Notes: generated from the sequence alone by a model not told the origin. Positions 26,864-38,498 are shown, counted from the stretch's first letter. The stretch: 64,000 nucleotides of DNA from Bradyrhizobium cosmicum (GCF_007290395.2 NZ_CP041656.2:2790001-2854000), one strand, 5' to 3'. Numbers and translations: made by a program.

Positions 26864-27840
26864 TGGTGCGAGCCGTCGTCTGCCGCGAACTCGGCGCGCC
26901 CGAAACGCTGCGGCTGGAAGAATTTCCATCGCGCGTCCTGAAGCCGGGCGAGGTGCGCGTCGCAATTCGTGCTGCGGGCCTCAATTTTCCTGACGTGCTG
27001 ATGGCCGCCGGCGAATATCAGCTCAAGCCGGAGCTGCCGTTCACACCCGGCATGGAGGCCGCGGGCGACGTGACCGAGGTGGGCGCGGAGGCGAGCGGCG
27101 TCGCGGTCGGCGACAAGGTCATCGTGAAGATGCGCCATGGCGCGTTCACCGATGAAGCGGTGGTGACGCCCGGCCAGCTCACGCCGAAGCCGTCGACGTT
27201 CGATTATGCAGAGGCCGCGACCTATCTCGCCGGCCATGGCACCGCCTATCATGCGCTGATTGATCGCGGTCGGATCGAGCCGGGCGAGGTACTGCTGGTG
27301 CACGGCGCCGGCGGCGGCGTCGGCCTCGCCGCCGTCGAACTCGGCAAGATGCTCGGCGCGACCGTGATCGCGACGGCCTCCAGCGACGAGAAACTTGCGA
27401 TTGCCAAAGCGCGCGGCGCCGATCACCTCGTGCGCTATGATCGCGAGCCGTTCCGCGACGCCGTCAAGCGCATCACCGACGGCCGCGGTGCGGACGTGGT
27501 GTTCGATCCCGTCGGCGGCGAGGTGTTCGAGAACTCGATGCGCTGCATCGCCTGGGGCGCCCGGCTGCTGGTGATCGGCTTCACCGGCGGCATCGGCTCG
27601 GCCAAGACCAATCTGCTGCTGATCAAGGGCGCCAGCGTGCTCGGCGTGCGTGCGGGCGAGGCCGTGCGGAAAAATCCGGCGCTCGGTGAAGTGCGCCTGA
27701 AGGCGCTGCTGCAATGGGCGGAGGAGGGCAAGCTGCGCCCCAACGTCTCGCACCGCCTGCCGCTGGAGGACTACGCGAAGGCGATGCGGCTCTTGCTCGA
27801 TCGCGAGGCGATCGGGCGCGTGGCGCTGGTGATGGAGTGA
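26863..27840 (+). CDS. Zinc-independent quinone oxidoreductase (QOR-like MDR)
   Basis: The 325-residue protein is a medium-chain dehydrogenase/reductase: AAGLNFPDVLMAAGEYQ, FTPGMEAAGDVTEVG, and the NADPH loop VLLVHGAGGGVGLAAVELGK. The Cys/His zinc ligands of alcohol dehydrogenases are absent, as in quinone reductases. It should reduce quinones or enoyl-type double bonds with NADPH. Translation is coupled to the upstream isomerase by the TGATG overlap. Confidence 0.9.
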   Translation: MVRAVVCRELGAPETLRLEEFPSRVLKPGEVRVAIRAAGLNFPDVLMAAGEYQLKPELPFTPGMEAAGDVTEVGAEASGVAVGDKVIVKMRHGAFTDEAVVTPGQLTPKPSTFDYAEAATYLAGHGTAYHALIDRGRIEPGEVLLVHGAGGGVGLAAVELGKMLGATVIATASSDEKLAIAKARGADHLVRYDREPFRDAVKRITDGRGADVVFDPVGGEVFENSMRCIAWGARLLVIGFTGGIGSAKTNLLLIKGASVLGVRAGEAVRKNPALGEVRLKALLQWAEEGKLRPNVSHRLPLEDYAKAMRLLLDREAIGRVALVME

Positions 27841-27855
27841 GGGTGCCGCTGAACT

Positions 27856-27970
27856 GTAGGGTGGGTTACGCCCTGCAGATGCGCGAAGCGCATCTGCTCG
27901 GCGTAACCCACCACTTCTGTATCCGCGGAGATCAAAGAGGTGGGTTACGCCTTCGGCTAAGCCACCCTGC
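27856..27970. repeat. Palindromic intergenic repeat ('GTAGGGTGGGTTACG' type)
   Basis: GTAGGGTGGGTTACGCC is followed by GATGCGCGAAGCGCATC (perfect hairpin) and then GGCGTAACCCACC; a second GTGGGTTACGCC and GCCACCCTGC close the element. It lies between convergent quinone reductase and enoyl-CoA hydratase genes. Confidence 0.85.
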
Positions 27971-27976
27971 GAAGCT

Positions 27977-28867
27977 CTACTTATACTCCCGCTCCGTCCA
28001 CCACGGAAAATAGTCCGGCATGTCGCTGGACACCTTGTTCTTGAACTGCGCCGGCCGCTTCTCCAGGAACGACACCACGCCTTCCTTCACATCGTCCGAG
28101 CGGCCGCGGGCATAGATGCCGCGGCTGTCGACCTTGTGGGCTTCCATCGGATCGTCGGCACCCATCATGCGCCACATCATCTGGCGGATCAGCGCCACCG
28201 AGACCGGCGCGGTCTTGGCTGCGAACTCCTTGGCGAGCGCGCGGGCGGTCGGCAGCAGATCGTCCGGGGCGACGACCTTGCTGACGAGGCGCCCCGCGAG
28301 CGCTTCCTGTGCCGGGAACACGCGGCCGGAATAACACCATTCCAGCGCCTGCGAGATGCCGACGATGCGCGGCAGGAACCAGCTCGAGGCCGCCTCCGGC
28401 ACGATGCCGCGCTGGGAGAACACGAAGCCGAAGCGCGCGGCGTCGGACGCGATGCGGATGTCCATGGCAAGCTGCATGGTGACGCCGATGCCGACGGCGG
28501 GGCCGTTGACCGCGGCGATGACAGGCTTCAGGCATTTGAAGATGCGCAAGGTCACTTGTCCGCCGCCGTCGCGTACCTGCGGATCGCTGTAGTCGACCTT
28601 GCCGTCGGCGAAGCGCTTCACCGGGCCGCGCCGCGCGTCGCGATCGAAGGTGTCGGCGCCCGACGAAAGATCAGCGCCCGCGCAGAAACCGCGGCCGGCG
28701 CCGGTGACGATGATGGCGCGGACGTTGTCGTCCTTGTCGGCGGCGTCAAACGCGTCGATCAGCTCGGCCTGCATCTGTGCGTTGAAGGCGTTGAGTTTGT
28801 CGGGCCGGTTCAGAGTGATGGTGAGGATCTGCTCGGCGACCTCGTATTTGATCGTCTCATACGCCAT
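27977..28867 (-). CDS. Enoyl-CoA hydratase/isomerase (crotonase family)
   Basis: The 296-residue protein has the crotonase fold: LTITLNRPDKLNAFN, IIVTGAGRGFCAGADLS (oxyanion hole), NGPAVGIGVTMQLAMDIRIASDAARFGFVFSQRGIVPEAAS. One acidic catalytic residue is visible in GIVPEA; the other position lies near GVTMQ, where hydratases have Glu, so strict hydratase activity is doubtful and an isomerase or thioesterase role is possible. It lies upstream of a repeat and is not clustered with other fatty-acid genes. Confidence 0.88.
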   Translation of the reverse strand: MAYETIKYEVAEQILTITLNRPDKLNAFNAQMQAELIDAFDAADKDDNVRAIIVTGAGRGFCAGADLSSGADTFDRDARRGPVKRFADGKVDYSDPQVRDGGGQVTLRIFKCLKPVIAAVNGPAVGIGVTMQLAMDIRIASDAARFGFVFSQRGIVPEAASSWFLPRIVGISQALEWCYSGRVFPAQEALAGRLVSKVVAPDDLLPTARALAKEFAAKTAPVSVALIRQMMWRMMGADDPMEAHKVDSRGIYARGRSDDVKEGVVSFLEKRPAQFKNKVSSDMPDYFPWWTEREYK

Positions 28868-28919
28868 GGTGGTTTCCTTCCTTTTATTGTCTTCACTGCG
28901 TCAGTAGCGGAGGCACTGA

Positions 28920-29077
28920 CCCTCCCCTGGAGGGGGAGGGTCGATCGCGCGGAGCGCGAGCGGGGTGGGGTGATCTCTCCTCTTGGGCACTGTCGGACGC
29001 GGAGAGACCGTCACCCCACCCCGTCTCACACGTCGCTGCGCTCCATGTGAGCCGACCCTCCCCCTCCAGGGGAGGGT
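28920..29077. repeat. Palindromic intergenic repeat ('CCCTCCCCTGGAGG' type)
   Basis: The outer arms ACCCTCCCCTGGAGGGGGAGGGTCG and its near complement at the right end pair. Inside are GATCGCGCGGAGCGCGAGCGGGGTGGGGTGA and CACCCCACCCCGTCTCACACGTCGCTGCGCTCC, which also pair. It looks like a folded cruciform between the amidase and enoyl-CoA hydratase genes. Confidence 0.8.
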
Positions 29078-29159
29078 AAGCAAGAGGCTCCGCATGCTGC
29101 CTGTCTCAAATCATTCGGGCTTGCGCCTAAAGGGCGCGCTTCCGGGATGCGAGAGGGTC

Positions 29160-30581
29160 TTACATCGCCGGCGGGCTCGGCCAGGGCTTCTGCGGGCCGC
29201 GCAGGCTCTCAAACGCCTTGGCCATGCCGAGCACGCCGATATCGTCGAAGCGGCGGCCGACGATCTGCACGCCGATGGGAAAACCCTTGGCATCGAAGCC
29301 GCCATTGATGGAGATGGCGGGATTTTCCGACATATTCCATGACACGGTATAGGCGATGTGCTCGAACGGCTTCATCGGATCGTTAGTGGGCGAGGCCCAG
29401 TCCGCGGGGTAGTTCACGTTCGGCGCGGTCGGCGAGACCAGGTAATCGAGCTCGCAGAACAGTTTCGCGGCGGCTGCGCGGATCGCCATGGTCTGGTTGA
29501 AGCCGCGGATCACGTCGACGCCCGACAGCTTCGCGCCGGACTCACCCCATTTGAAAATGTAGGGTAGCACCTTTGCCTGTTCGGCCGGCGTCAGCTTCGA
29601 CAGATCGTCCCACATCCGCGCGCGCCAGAAATTGTCGAGGCCGTCGAGCATCTCGCGCGTGAGGATGCCGTCGACTTCGGTGATGACGCTGCCTGCGGAT
29701 TCGAACGCCTTTGCGGCCTTCACCGCGACGTCTCGCACCGGCTTCTCCAGCGCCAGGCCGCAGCCGGGATCGAGCATCAGGCCGATGCGCAGCTTGCGCG
29801 GTGACTTCTCCAGCCCCTTCCAGTTGAGCGGCTCGGCCGGCAGGCTCATGCCGTCGCGCCGGTCGGGCTTTGCGATCACGCTCATCATCAGCGCACAATC
29901 GTCGACGGTGCGGGTCATGGGACCGGCGACGCGGCCGACATAGGTGGGGTCGATCGGCACGCGGCCAAAGCTCGGCTTCAGGCCGACGAGGCCGCACCAG
30001 CCCGCGGGCAGGCGGACCGAGCCGCCGATATCGGTGCCGAGATGCAGCGGACCGTAGCCGGCCGCCGCGGCAGCGCCGGCACCCGCGCTGGAGCCGCCGG
30101 GATTCTTGGAGAGGTCCCAGGGATTGCGCGCCAGCGCATGGAAGCTGGAGAGCCCCGAGGACAGCATGCCGTAATCGGGCATGGTGGTCTTGGCGAAGAT
30201 GATGGAGCCTGCCTCGCGCAGGCGCGCGGCGGGCGGGGCATCCTTCTCGGCCGGCACCAGCTTGACGCTCGCGGCGCCCAACGGCACCGGCACGCCCTTG
30301 GTCGCGATGTTGTCCTTCACAGTCACAGGCACGCCGTCGAGCGCGCCCGAGGGCTCGCCCCCGGACCAGCGCGCGGTCGAGGCCTTTGCGGCCTCACGCG
30401 CGCGGTCGGGATCGAACGCATAGAGCGCCTTCAGATGCGGTTCCCACGCGGCGACGTGCGCGAGCACGTCCTCCAGCACCTCGCTCGGCGAGAACTGCTT
30501 GGCCCGATAGCCCGCGATCAGATCGACCGCGGACAGATCGTGCAGCGAAGTGACCGCCTCTTCGACGCGCTTTTTCTGCAT
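29160..30581 (-). CDS. Amidase (amidase-signature family)
   Basis: The 473-residue protein has the Lys-Ser-Ser catalytic triad of the amidase-signature family: K89 (VPVTVKDN), the cis-Ser in PGGSSAGAG (S164/S165) and S188 (LGTDIGGSVRLPA). It hydrolyses an amide in the cytosol; the substrate cannot be read. It is the last gene of a leftward run that begins with a peptide ABC transporter and follows the M20 hydrolase with only two bases between, so they are translated together. Confidence 0.9.
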   Translation of the reverse strand: MQKKRVEEAVTSLHDLSAVDLIAGYRAKQFSPSEVLEDVLAHVAAWEPHLKALYAFDPDRAREAAKASTARWSGGEPSGALDGVPVTVKDNIATKGVPVPLGAASVKLVPAEKDAPPAARLREAGSIIFAKTTMPDYGMLSSGLSSFHALARNPWDLSKNPGGSSAGAGAAAAAGYGPLHLGTDIGGSVRLPAGWCGLVGLKPSFGRVPIDPTYVGRVAGPMTRTVDDCALMMSVIAKPDRRDGMSLPAEPLNWKGLEKSPRKLRIGLMLDPGCGLALEKPVRDVAVKAAKAFESAGSVITEVDGILTREMLDGLDNFWRARMWDDLSKLTPAEQAKVLPYIFKWGESGAKLSGVDVIRGFNQTMAIRAAAAKLFCELDYLVSPTAPNVNYPADWASPTNDPMKPFEHIAYTVSWNMSENPAISINGGFDAKGFPIGVQIVGRRFDDIGVLGMAKAFESLRGPQKPWPSPPAM

Positions 30582-30583
30582 TG

Positions 30584-31747
30584 CTAGCCCACCGGCATGC
30601 GCGTTTCGATGATGCGGGCGAACATGCTGGCGCCGATCGGCAGGATCTTGTCGTCGAGCACGAAGCCCGGATTGTGCACCGGCACCGAGCCGTCATGGCC
30701 GACCCAGAAATAGGCGCCGGGAATGGTCTGCAGCATGTCGGCGAAATCCTCGCTGCCCATCTTCGGCTGGGTGCGGGTGATCACGTTGGCGGGGTCGACG
30801 ATCGTGCGCGCGACTTCCTCGACCACCTTGGACTGCTCGACCTGGTTGACCAGCACGTCGAAGGTGTCGCGGATGTCGACGTCGATCACGCACTGATAGG
30901 CGCTGGCAATGCCGGCGCTGATCGTGCGAATGCGCTCGGCGATCAGGGTGCGGACTTCTTTCGAGAAAGTGCGGATGGTGCCGCAAAGATGCGCGTCGCC
31001 AGGGATGACGTTGTAGGCGGATCCGGCGTGAATCTGCGTGATCGAGATGACGGCGGCCTGCAGCGGCTCGACGTTGCGGCTGACGATGGTCTGGATCGCC
31101 TGTGCCAGCGTGGTCGCGATGATCACCGCGTCCTTGGAGCGTTCCGGCATCGCGCCATGCGCGCCGTAGCCGGTGATGCGGAGGTCGAAGAAGTCGGCGC
31201 TGGCCATCGCGGGGCCGGGCAGGATCGCGATCTCGCCGTGGTTGAGGTCGGGCGCGTTGTGCAGGCCGTAGAGCTCGTCGCACGGAAACTTCTCGAACAG
31301 CCCGTCCTTGATCATCGCGCGGGCGCCGCCAAGGCCTTCCTCGGCCGGCTGGAAGATCAGGTGCACGGTGCCGTCGAAGTTCCTGGTCTCGGCGAGGTAG
31401 CGCGCGGTGCCGAGCAGCATGGTGGTGTGGCCGTCATGGCCGCAGCCGTGGAAGCGGCCGGGGATCTTCGAACTCCATTTCAGATTGGTGTTCTCTTCCA
31501 TCGGCAGCGCGTCCATGTCGGCACGCAGGCCGATGCGCTTGCTCCCAGTGCCCTTGCCCTTGATGACGCCGATCACGCCGGTGCCGCCGAGACCGCGATG
31601 CACTTCGATGCCCCAGCTCGTCAGCTTGTCGGCGACGATGCCGGAGGTGCGTACTTCCTCGAAGCCGATCTCGGGATGCGCATGAAGGTCGCGCCTGATA
31701 GCAGTGAGTTCGTCGGCATAGCCGTCGATACGCTCGAGTGTGGGCAT
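30584..31747 (-). CDS. M20-family amidohydrolase (HipO-like)
   Basis: This 387-residue metallohydrolase has the metal-site motifs of the M20D group: ELTAIRRDLHAHPEIGFEE, LRADMDALPM, HGCGHDGHT (C102, H104), FQPAEEG (E136/E137) and, late, MGSEDFA. These match hippurate/N-acyl-amino-acid hydrolases, which release amino acids from N-acyl or peptide conjugates. A longer open frame exists upstream but homology starts at MPTLERIDGY. It starts 14 bases after the M81 gene. Confidence 0.92.
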   Translation of the reverse strand: MPTLERIDGYADELTAIRRDLHAHPEIGFEEVRTSGIVADKLTSWGIEVHRGLGGTGVIGVIKGKGTGSKRIGLRADMDALPMEENTNLKWSSKIPGRFHGCGHDGHTTMLLGTARYLAETRNFDGTVHLIFQPAEEGLGGARAMIKDGLFEKFPCDELYGLHNAPDLNHGEIAILPGPAMASADFFDLRITGYGAHGAMPERSKDAVIIATTLAQAIQTIVSRNVEPLQAAVISITQIHAGSAYNVIPGDAHLCGTIRTFSKEVRTLIAERIRTISAGIASAYQCVIDVDIRDTFDVLVNQVEQSKVVEEVARTIVDPANVITRTQPKMGSEDFADMLQTIPGAYFWVGHDGSVPVHNPGFVLDDKILPIGASMFARIIETRMPVG

Positions 31748-31761
31748 GTGTTCCTGTCCGG

Positions 31762-33267
31762 TTAGCGTGAAGGGGGATTGAAAACGGGGCCGTTCGGCTT
31801 GATGCGGATGCCCGGACGCAGGCGCGTCCAGGGCAGCGAAGCGGTGTCGGCCGGCATCGCGCCGGGCGCGGCGCAGATCATCAGCTTTTCCGCGATCGGC
31901 TCGAAATCGGCGCGGAAGTGCACCGAGCTCTTGTTGACGAGAATCTTCTCTTCGGTCGGCTCGATGCCGACGTAGCGATACATCGCCTGGTCGGCGAGCT
32001 GCGCCTTGTGGGAGGAGACGACAACGCGGACGTCGCCGATGCGCAAGCACGCCGACGGGCCCATCTCCATCTCGCGGCCGCCATAATAGGGGCCCGCCGC
32101 GATGAAGCGGCCGTCGGAGAGTTTTTCGACGACGAAGGTCTCGCGATAGGGCTCGTCACCGGGAATGCCGGACTTGCCGCCGAGCGACAGCGTCACGGTG
32201 GCGCCGACGCCGGCCGCATGGGCGGCTTGGGCCGATTCCGGATCGTAGATCGCGCCGGTCGCGGCGCTGGCCTTGTTGCGGACCAGCGCGCGCAGCATGC
32301 CGGTGGTGTCGGAATCGCCGCCGGCGCCGGGATTGTCCTGGGTATCGGCGATGATGATCGGCTTGCTGGCGTTCTTCGAGAGTTCCATGGCATGACGCAC
32401 GCCGTCATCCGGCGACCAGATCTTGCCGTCGAAATCGTCCTCGTGGCTCTCGATCAGCTTCACGACGGCATCGGCCGCGCGGTCGGCATCTTCCTGCGTC
32501 TTGCCATAGGCGAACACGCTCGGGCCGCAGTCGCGGAAATCGGCGGCGGGGAAGCCCGGCGCGAACGAGAGCGTCGGAACCGCATCGCCCTCGAGCGCGG
32601 CCAGCTGTTCGTAGATGCCCTTGGTGGGAAAATCGTTGGTGCATTGCCAGCTGATCGCGATCAGGAATGGCAATTGGCGGAACGACTTTGCGAAACGCTG
32701 TTTCGTGTTCAGGAGCAGCGCGAGGTGCTTCGCCGAGGCGCGGCCGGTCTCGGCCATGTCGACATGGGGATAGGTGCGGTAGGCGATCAGCGCGTCCGCA
32801 TGTTCCATCATCTCTGGCGTGACGTTGGCGTGCAGGTCGAGGCTGGCGACCAGCGGAACATCCTTGCCGATGACGCGGCGCACGCGCGCCAGGATCTCGC
32901 CTTCGCCGTCGTCGAGGTGCTCCGTCACCATGGCGCCGTGCAGGTCGAGATAGACCGCATCCAGCGGGCCGGCGGCCGCGATGCCGTCGACCATCACCTT
33001 GACGATGCGCTCGAACGCATCCTCGGTGACATGCGCGGACGGGCTCGCCCCACAGGCGATGGTCGGAACCAGTTCCCAGCCGCTGGCTTCGGCGCTGTCG
33101 ACGAAGCCGGCGAGGCCGACATTGATGCGCCGCATCACCTTCAGCACGTCGGGCCCTTCAGTCATCGCCGGCCAGCCGCCGCCGTGCTGGAAGTCCGCGA
33201 ATGTCGCCTTCGTCGGAGCGAAGGTGTTGGTCTCGTGCAGGAAGCCGCCGACGGCGATACGTGTCAT
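31762..33267 (-). CDS. M81-family metallopeptidase (MlrC-like)
   Basis: The 501-residue protein begins MTRIAVGGFLHETNTFAP, the opening motif of M81, and has YLDLHGAMVTEHLDDGEGE and SLDLHANV with the metal-binding residues. MlrC from sphingomonads degrades the linearised products of microcystin; homologues in soil bacteria occur in peptide catabolism loci with other substrates. The start ATG is chosen at the family N-terminus rather than seven residues earlier. It is followed by the M20 and amidase genes as an operon. Confidence 0.92.
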   Translation of the reverse strand: MTRIAVGGFLHETNTFAPTKATFADFQHGGGWPAMTEGPDVLKVMRRINVGLAGFVDSAEASGWELVPTIACGASPSAHVTEDAFERIVKVMVDGIAAAGPLDAVYLDLHGAMVTEHLDDGEGEILARVRRVIGKDVPLVASLDLHANVTPEMMEHADALIAYRTYPHVDMAETGRASAKHLALLLNTKQRFAKSFRQLPFLIAISWQCTNDFPTKGIYEQLAALEGDAVPTLSFAPGFPAADFRDCGPSVFAYGKTQEDADRAADAVVKLIESHEDDFDGKIWSPDDGVRHAMELSKNASKPIIIADTQDNPGAGGDSDTTGMLRALVRNKASAATGAIYDPESAQAAHAAGVGATVTLSLGGKSGIPGDEPYRETFVVEKLSDGRFIAAGPYYGGREMEMGPSACLRIGDVRVVVSSHKAQLADQAMYRYVGIEPTEEKILVNKSSVHFRADFEPIAEKLMICAAPGAMPADTASLPWTRLRPGIRIKPNGPVFNPPSR

Positions 33268-33385
33268 CAATTCCAGTCCAGTGAGCAAAGAGGGGGGGAC
33301 GTTAGCCTTGGCCTTGCGGAGAGAGCAAGGCGGGACGCACTCGCGCCGCGCATAGGGTCAAGACGTTTTGGGAATGCTGCTCTGC

Positions 33386-33495
33386 CGTCATTCCGGGGCG
33401 CGCCACTTGGCGCGAGCCCGGAATCCATCGTGCGGCAAACTCGGTGGCTCGATGGATTCCGGGCTCATCGCTTCGCGATGCCCTGGAATGACGGC
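33386..33495. repeat. Palindromic intergenic repeat ('CCGTCATTCCGGGG' type)
   Basis: Outer arms CCGTCATTCC and GGAATGACGG are complementary, inner arms GAGCCCGGAATCCATCG / CGATGGATTCCGGGCTC are nearly perfect, and a short GCTTCGCGA hairpin is present. It separates the M81 gene from the ABC ATPase gene and could attenuate transcription between the two groups. Confidence 0.85.
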
Positions 33496-33503
33496 GGGAA
33501 GAG

Positions 33504-35167
<1,664 letters not shown>

Positions 35168-35168
<1 letters not shown>

Positions 35169-36055
35169 CACTTCCCCTCCCGCTGCTTCATGCGGGGGTC
35201 GAGGGCGTCGCGTGCGGCGTCGCCAATCAGATTGATGCTGAGGATGGCGATCGAGAGCAGCAGGCCCGGCCAGAAGATCAGCGTCGGCTTGAGCTGAAAA
35301 TACTGGCGGCCTTCGGCCATGATGTTGCCCCAGGTCGGCGTCTCCGGCGAGATGCCGGCACCGAGGAAGGAGAGGATAGCCTCGGTGAGAATCGCCGAGG
35401 CACAGACGTAGCTGCCCTGCACGATCAGCGGTGCGATCGTGTTCGGCATCAGATGTCGCCACATGATCTTCGGGAGCGACGAGCCGACCGATATCGCGGC
35501 TTCGACATAGGGCTCCTCGCGCGCCGACAAGACGACCGAGCGAACCAGACGTGCCACGCGCGGGATTTCCGGGATGGTGATGGCAACCATCACGGTCCAG
35601 ATGCTGGCGCCGGACAGCGACACCACGGCGATCGCGAGCAGGATGCTCGGCATCGCCATCAGGCCGTCCATGACGCGCATCAGGACGGAATCGACCAGCT
35701 TGAAGAAGCCGGAGACGAGGCCGATCGCAAGGCCGATGACGATCGCCAGGATCGCCGAGCCGATGCCGATCAGCAGCGAGATGCGCCCGCCATAGATGAC
35801 ACGTGAGAGCAGGTCGCGGCCAAAGGCGTCGGTGCCGAGCAGGAACTGCGCCGAGGAGGGCTTCAGCCGCTGCGACGGCGCAAGCTGGATCGGATCATGC
35901 GGCGCGATCAGCGGCGCGAGGATCGAGACCAGTACGATCAGCACAAGGCAGACCGTGGCCGCCGCGATGATCGGCGTCGAGGTGAGGAATCCGAAGCGCG
36001 GCCGCAACGGCGCCGTGATCGGAATGGAAGACTGGGGAAGGCTATCGACCGACAT
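35168..36055 (-). CDS. Peptide ABC transporter permease (DppC-like)
   Basis: This 295-residue permease has about six membrane segments and the DppC-type region (HPLMPNTIAPLIVQGSY near a coupling EAA-like loop, then ILSFLGAG). The N-terminus has LIAPHDPIQLAPSQRLKPPSAQ-like sequence typical of OppC/DppC proteins. It begins 17 bases after the DppB-like gene and overlaps the ATPase gene by one base, so it is part of the operon. Confidence 0.93.
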
Positions 36056-36072
36056 GTGTTGTTACCCTTGCC

Positions 36073-37014
36073 TCAGTACCGGATCCGGGGATCGAGCAGC
36101 GTGTAGGCGACGTCGATCAGCAGATTGACGACGACGTAGATCAGCGAGGTCAGCAGGATCATCGCCTGGATCACCGGATAGTCGCGCGCCAGCACCGCGT
36201 CCACCGTGAGGCGGCCGATGCCGGGGATATTGAACACGCTCTCGGTGACGACGACGCCGGAGATCAGCAGCGCAAAGCCGGTGCCGATCACGGTGATCAC
36301 GGGCACAGCTGCGTTGCGTAGCGCATGTCGCATCATCACTGCGACCTCGTTGATACCCTTGGCGCGCGCCGTTCGGACGTAATCCTCGCCGAGCACGTCG
36401 AGCATGGCCGCGCGCGTCATGCGCGCGATCAACGCGACGTAAATGAAGGACAGCGCGCAGGTCGGCAGGATGATGCGCTCGAAGAAGGGTCCGAAGCCGT
36501 TGAAGATGCTGCGGAAGCCCTGCACCGGCACCCAGCGCAGGTCGATCGCGAACACCTGGATCAGGAGATAGCCGACCACGAACACGGGCACCGAGAAGCC
36601 GAGCACGGAGAGACCCATCACGAAGCGGTCGATCCAGGTGCCATGCTTCCATGCCGCGATCACGCCCAGGGGGACGGCGACAATGACCGCGAGGACGATG
36701 GTCGAGAGCGCGATCGAGATCGACGGCTCGACGCGCTGGCTGATCATCTTGATGACCGGCAAGTTGGAGATCAGCGACGTTCCGAGGTCGCCGTGCAGCA
36801 GCTTGTTCACCCAGGTGATGAACTGCACGATCAACGGCTCGTTGAGGCCGAGGGAGTCGCGGATGCGCTCCAGCCGTTCAGGTGTCGCGTTGTCACCGGC
36901 GAGAATTGCGGCGGGGTCGCCCGGGGTCAACCGCAGCAGCAGAAACACGAACAGCGCGACGACACCCATCACGGGGACCGCCGCCAGAACGCGGCGAATG
37001 AGATAACCTAGCAT
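36073..37014 (-). CDS. Peptide ABC transporter permease (DppB-like)
   Basis: This 313-residue permease has the DppB-type N-terminus (MLGYLIRRVLAAVPVMGVV, LRLTPGDPAAILAG) and the EAA-type coupling motif in YVRTARAKGINE. It forms the membrane channel with the DppC-like partner. It is the first gene of the transporter group. No binding-protein gene lies between it and dadA, and the two solute-binding proteins nearby are on the other strand. Confidence 0.93.
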   Translation of the reverse strand: MLGYLIRRVLAAVPVMGVVALFVFLLLRLTPGDPAAILAGDNATPERLERIRDSLGLNEPLIVQFITWVNKLLHGDLGTSLISNLPVIKMISQRVEPSISIALSTIVLAVIVAVPLGVIAAWKHGTWIDRFVMGLSVLGFSVPVFVVGYLLIQVFAIDLRWVPVQGFRSIFNGFGPFFERIILPTCALSFIYVALIARMTRAAMLDVLGEDYVRTARAKGINEVAVMMRHALRNAAVPVITVIGTGFALLISGVVVTESVFNIPGIGRLTVDAVLARDYPVIQAMILLTSLIYVVVNLLIDVAYTLLDPRIRY

Positions 37015-37150
37015 GCACCTATCTCCGGCTGCGGAACGTGTGGCGCCTTGGGGCGCCCGTGGAATCTGTCGTGTTTATCATGCGCGCCTGTCATTCGGGC
37101 TGGGAAAGCCGGCCGGAGATGCCGACTTCGCGGGGCAAATTGTGTGCCAA

Positions 37151-37178
37151 GGGCAGGGCGGTATCAAGGGCCCGCCCT
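37151..37178. terminator. Hairpin between dadA and the DppB-like gene (possible terminator)
   Basis: GCAGGGCGG and CCGCCCTGC form a perfect 9-bp inverted repeat with a 10-base loop between the dadA stop and the DppB-like start. There is no clear U-tract on the minus strand, so it may only weaken read-through from dadA into the transporter operon. Confidence 0.4.
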
Positions 37179-37196
37179 GCGCCCCATCGGAACCAC

Positions 37197-38498
37197 TCAG
37201 GATGCATGACGCAGCTCGGTCTCAACCTTGAGTGAGGGGACGGTCGGCGGAGCGTTGAGCCCGCGCCAGCCGTCGATGGTCCCGGCAATCATCTGCGCGG
37301 TCGCGGCCGACAGGGTCCAGCCGAGATGGCCGTGGCCGGTGTTGAAGAACACGCCCGGTATCCGCCCTGCGCGCACCACCGGCATCATGTTCGGCATCAT
37401 CGGCCGTAGCCCTGCCCACGGAACGACACGCGACGTCTCGACGTCGGGGAAGTTGCTGCGCACCCAGTCGACCAGCGGCTGCACGCGGTCGGCGCGAATG
37501 TCGCGGTTGAAGTCGTTGAATTCGGCGGTGCCGGCGACGCGGAAGCGATCGGCACCGAGCCGGCTGGTGACGATCTTGGCGGCTTCGTCGAGCAGGCTGA
37601 CGGTCGGCGTCGCGTTGCGGCTCGCGGCGGTGTCGAGCTGCACGGTGATCGAGTAGCCCTTCACCGGATAGACGTTGACGCGCTCGTCGAGCAGGGTGGC
37701 GAAGTGACGGCTCGCCACACCTGCGCAAACCACGACGCCGTCCACCTTCAGCATGCCGCGCGCGGATGCGGCCGCATCGCTTGCGGACAGATCGGCCCAG
37801 CCGATGACAAAGCCGGCGCCGGCGCGAGCGATCGAATCGATGTTGGCCTCGTGAATGAAGGCGGCGCCGCGTCGCTTGCAGGCCTCGGCCAGCCCGCGGG
37901 TAAACTTGTGGATATCGCCGGTCGCATCCGACGGGGTGTAGAAGCCGCCGTAATAGTCCTTGCGCAGCGTCGGCTCGATGGCGCGGATTTCCTCCGGTGT
38001 CACCGGACGGCGGTCGAGGCCACCTTCCTGCAGCAGCGCGTTGACGCGCAGGCCGGATTCAAAGCCTTTCTTGTCGTGATAGATGTGGAGGATGCCGCGG
38101 CGTTCGAGATCGAAGTCGATGCCTTCGCGTGCCGCGATCTCGAACAGATGCTTGCGGGCTTCGATCGCAAGCCGCGTGGTCTCTATTGTGTTGGCGCGGT
38201 AGTTGCCGATGTTGGCGACGAACTCGCTCATCCAGGAATATTTGTGCCAGTTCGGCCGCGGGTTCATCAGCAATGGCGCGTCGCGCCGGAACATCCAGCG
38301 CAGGCCTTTGAGGATGGTCGCGGTGCTATTCCAGACCTCGGCGTTGCTGGCGGAGAGCTGCCCGCCGTTGGCGAAGGAGGTCTCCATCGCGGCGTAACGG
38401 TGCTTGTCGAGCACCGTCACCTTGTAGCCGCGTTCAAGCAGGGCATAGGCGGTCGTTACGCCGGTGATACCGGCGCCGATGATGGCGATATGGGTCAT
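37197..38498 (-). CDS. dadA: D-amino acid dehydrogenase (DadA family)
   Basis: This 433-residue flavoprotein begins with the FAD/NAD-binding IAIIGAGITGVTTAYALLERG and has the DadA pattern FANGGQLSASNAEVW, then PWAGLRPMMPNMMPVV and GHGHLGWTLSAATAQMIAG near the C-terminus. It oxidises D-amino acids, passing electrons to the respiratory chain at the inner membrane. It is preceded by a tandem glycine riboswitch, which implies that glycine is its substrate, product or signal. The Lrp-type regulator and alanine racemase often found with dadA are not adjacent. Confidence 0.9.
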   Translation of the reverse strand: MTHIAIIGAGITGVTTAYALLERGYKVTVLDKHRYAAMETSFANGGQLSASNAEVWNSTATILKGLRWMFRRDAPLLMNPRPNWHKYSWMSEFVANIGNYRANTIETTRLAIEARKHLFEIAAREGIDFDLERRGILHIYHDKKGFESGLRVNALLQEGGLDRRPVTPEEIRAIEPTLRKDYYGGFYTPSDATGDIHKFTRGLAEACKRRGAAFIHEANIDSIARAGAGFVIGWADLSASDAAASARGMLKVDGVVVCAGVASRHFATLLDERVNVYPVKGYSITVQLDTAASRNATPTVSLLDEAAKIVTSRLGADRFRVAGTAEFNDFNRDIRADRVQPLVDWVRSNFPDVETSRVVPWAGLRPMMPNMMPVVRAGRIPGVFFNTGHGHLGWTLSAATAQMIAGTIDGWRGLNAPPTVPSLKVETELRHAS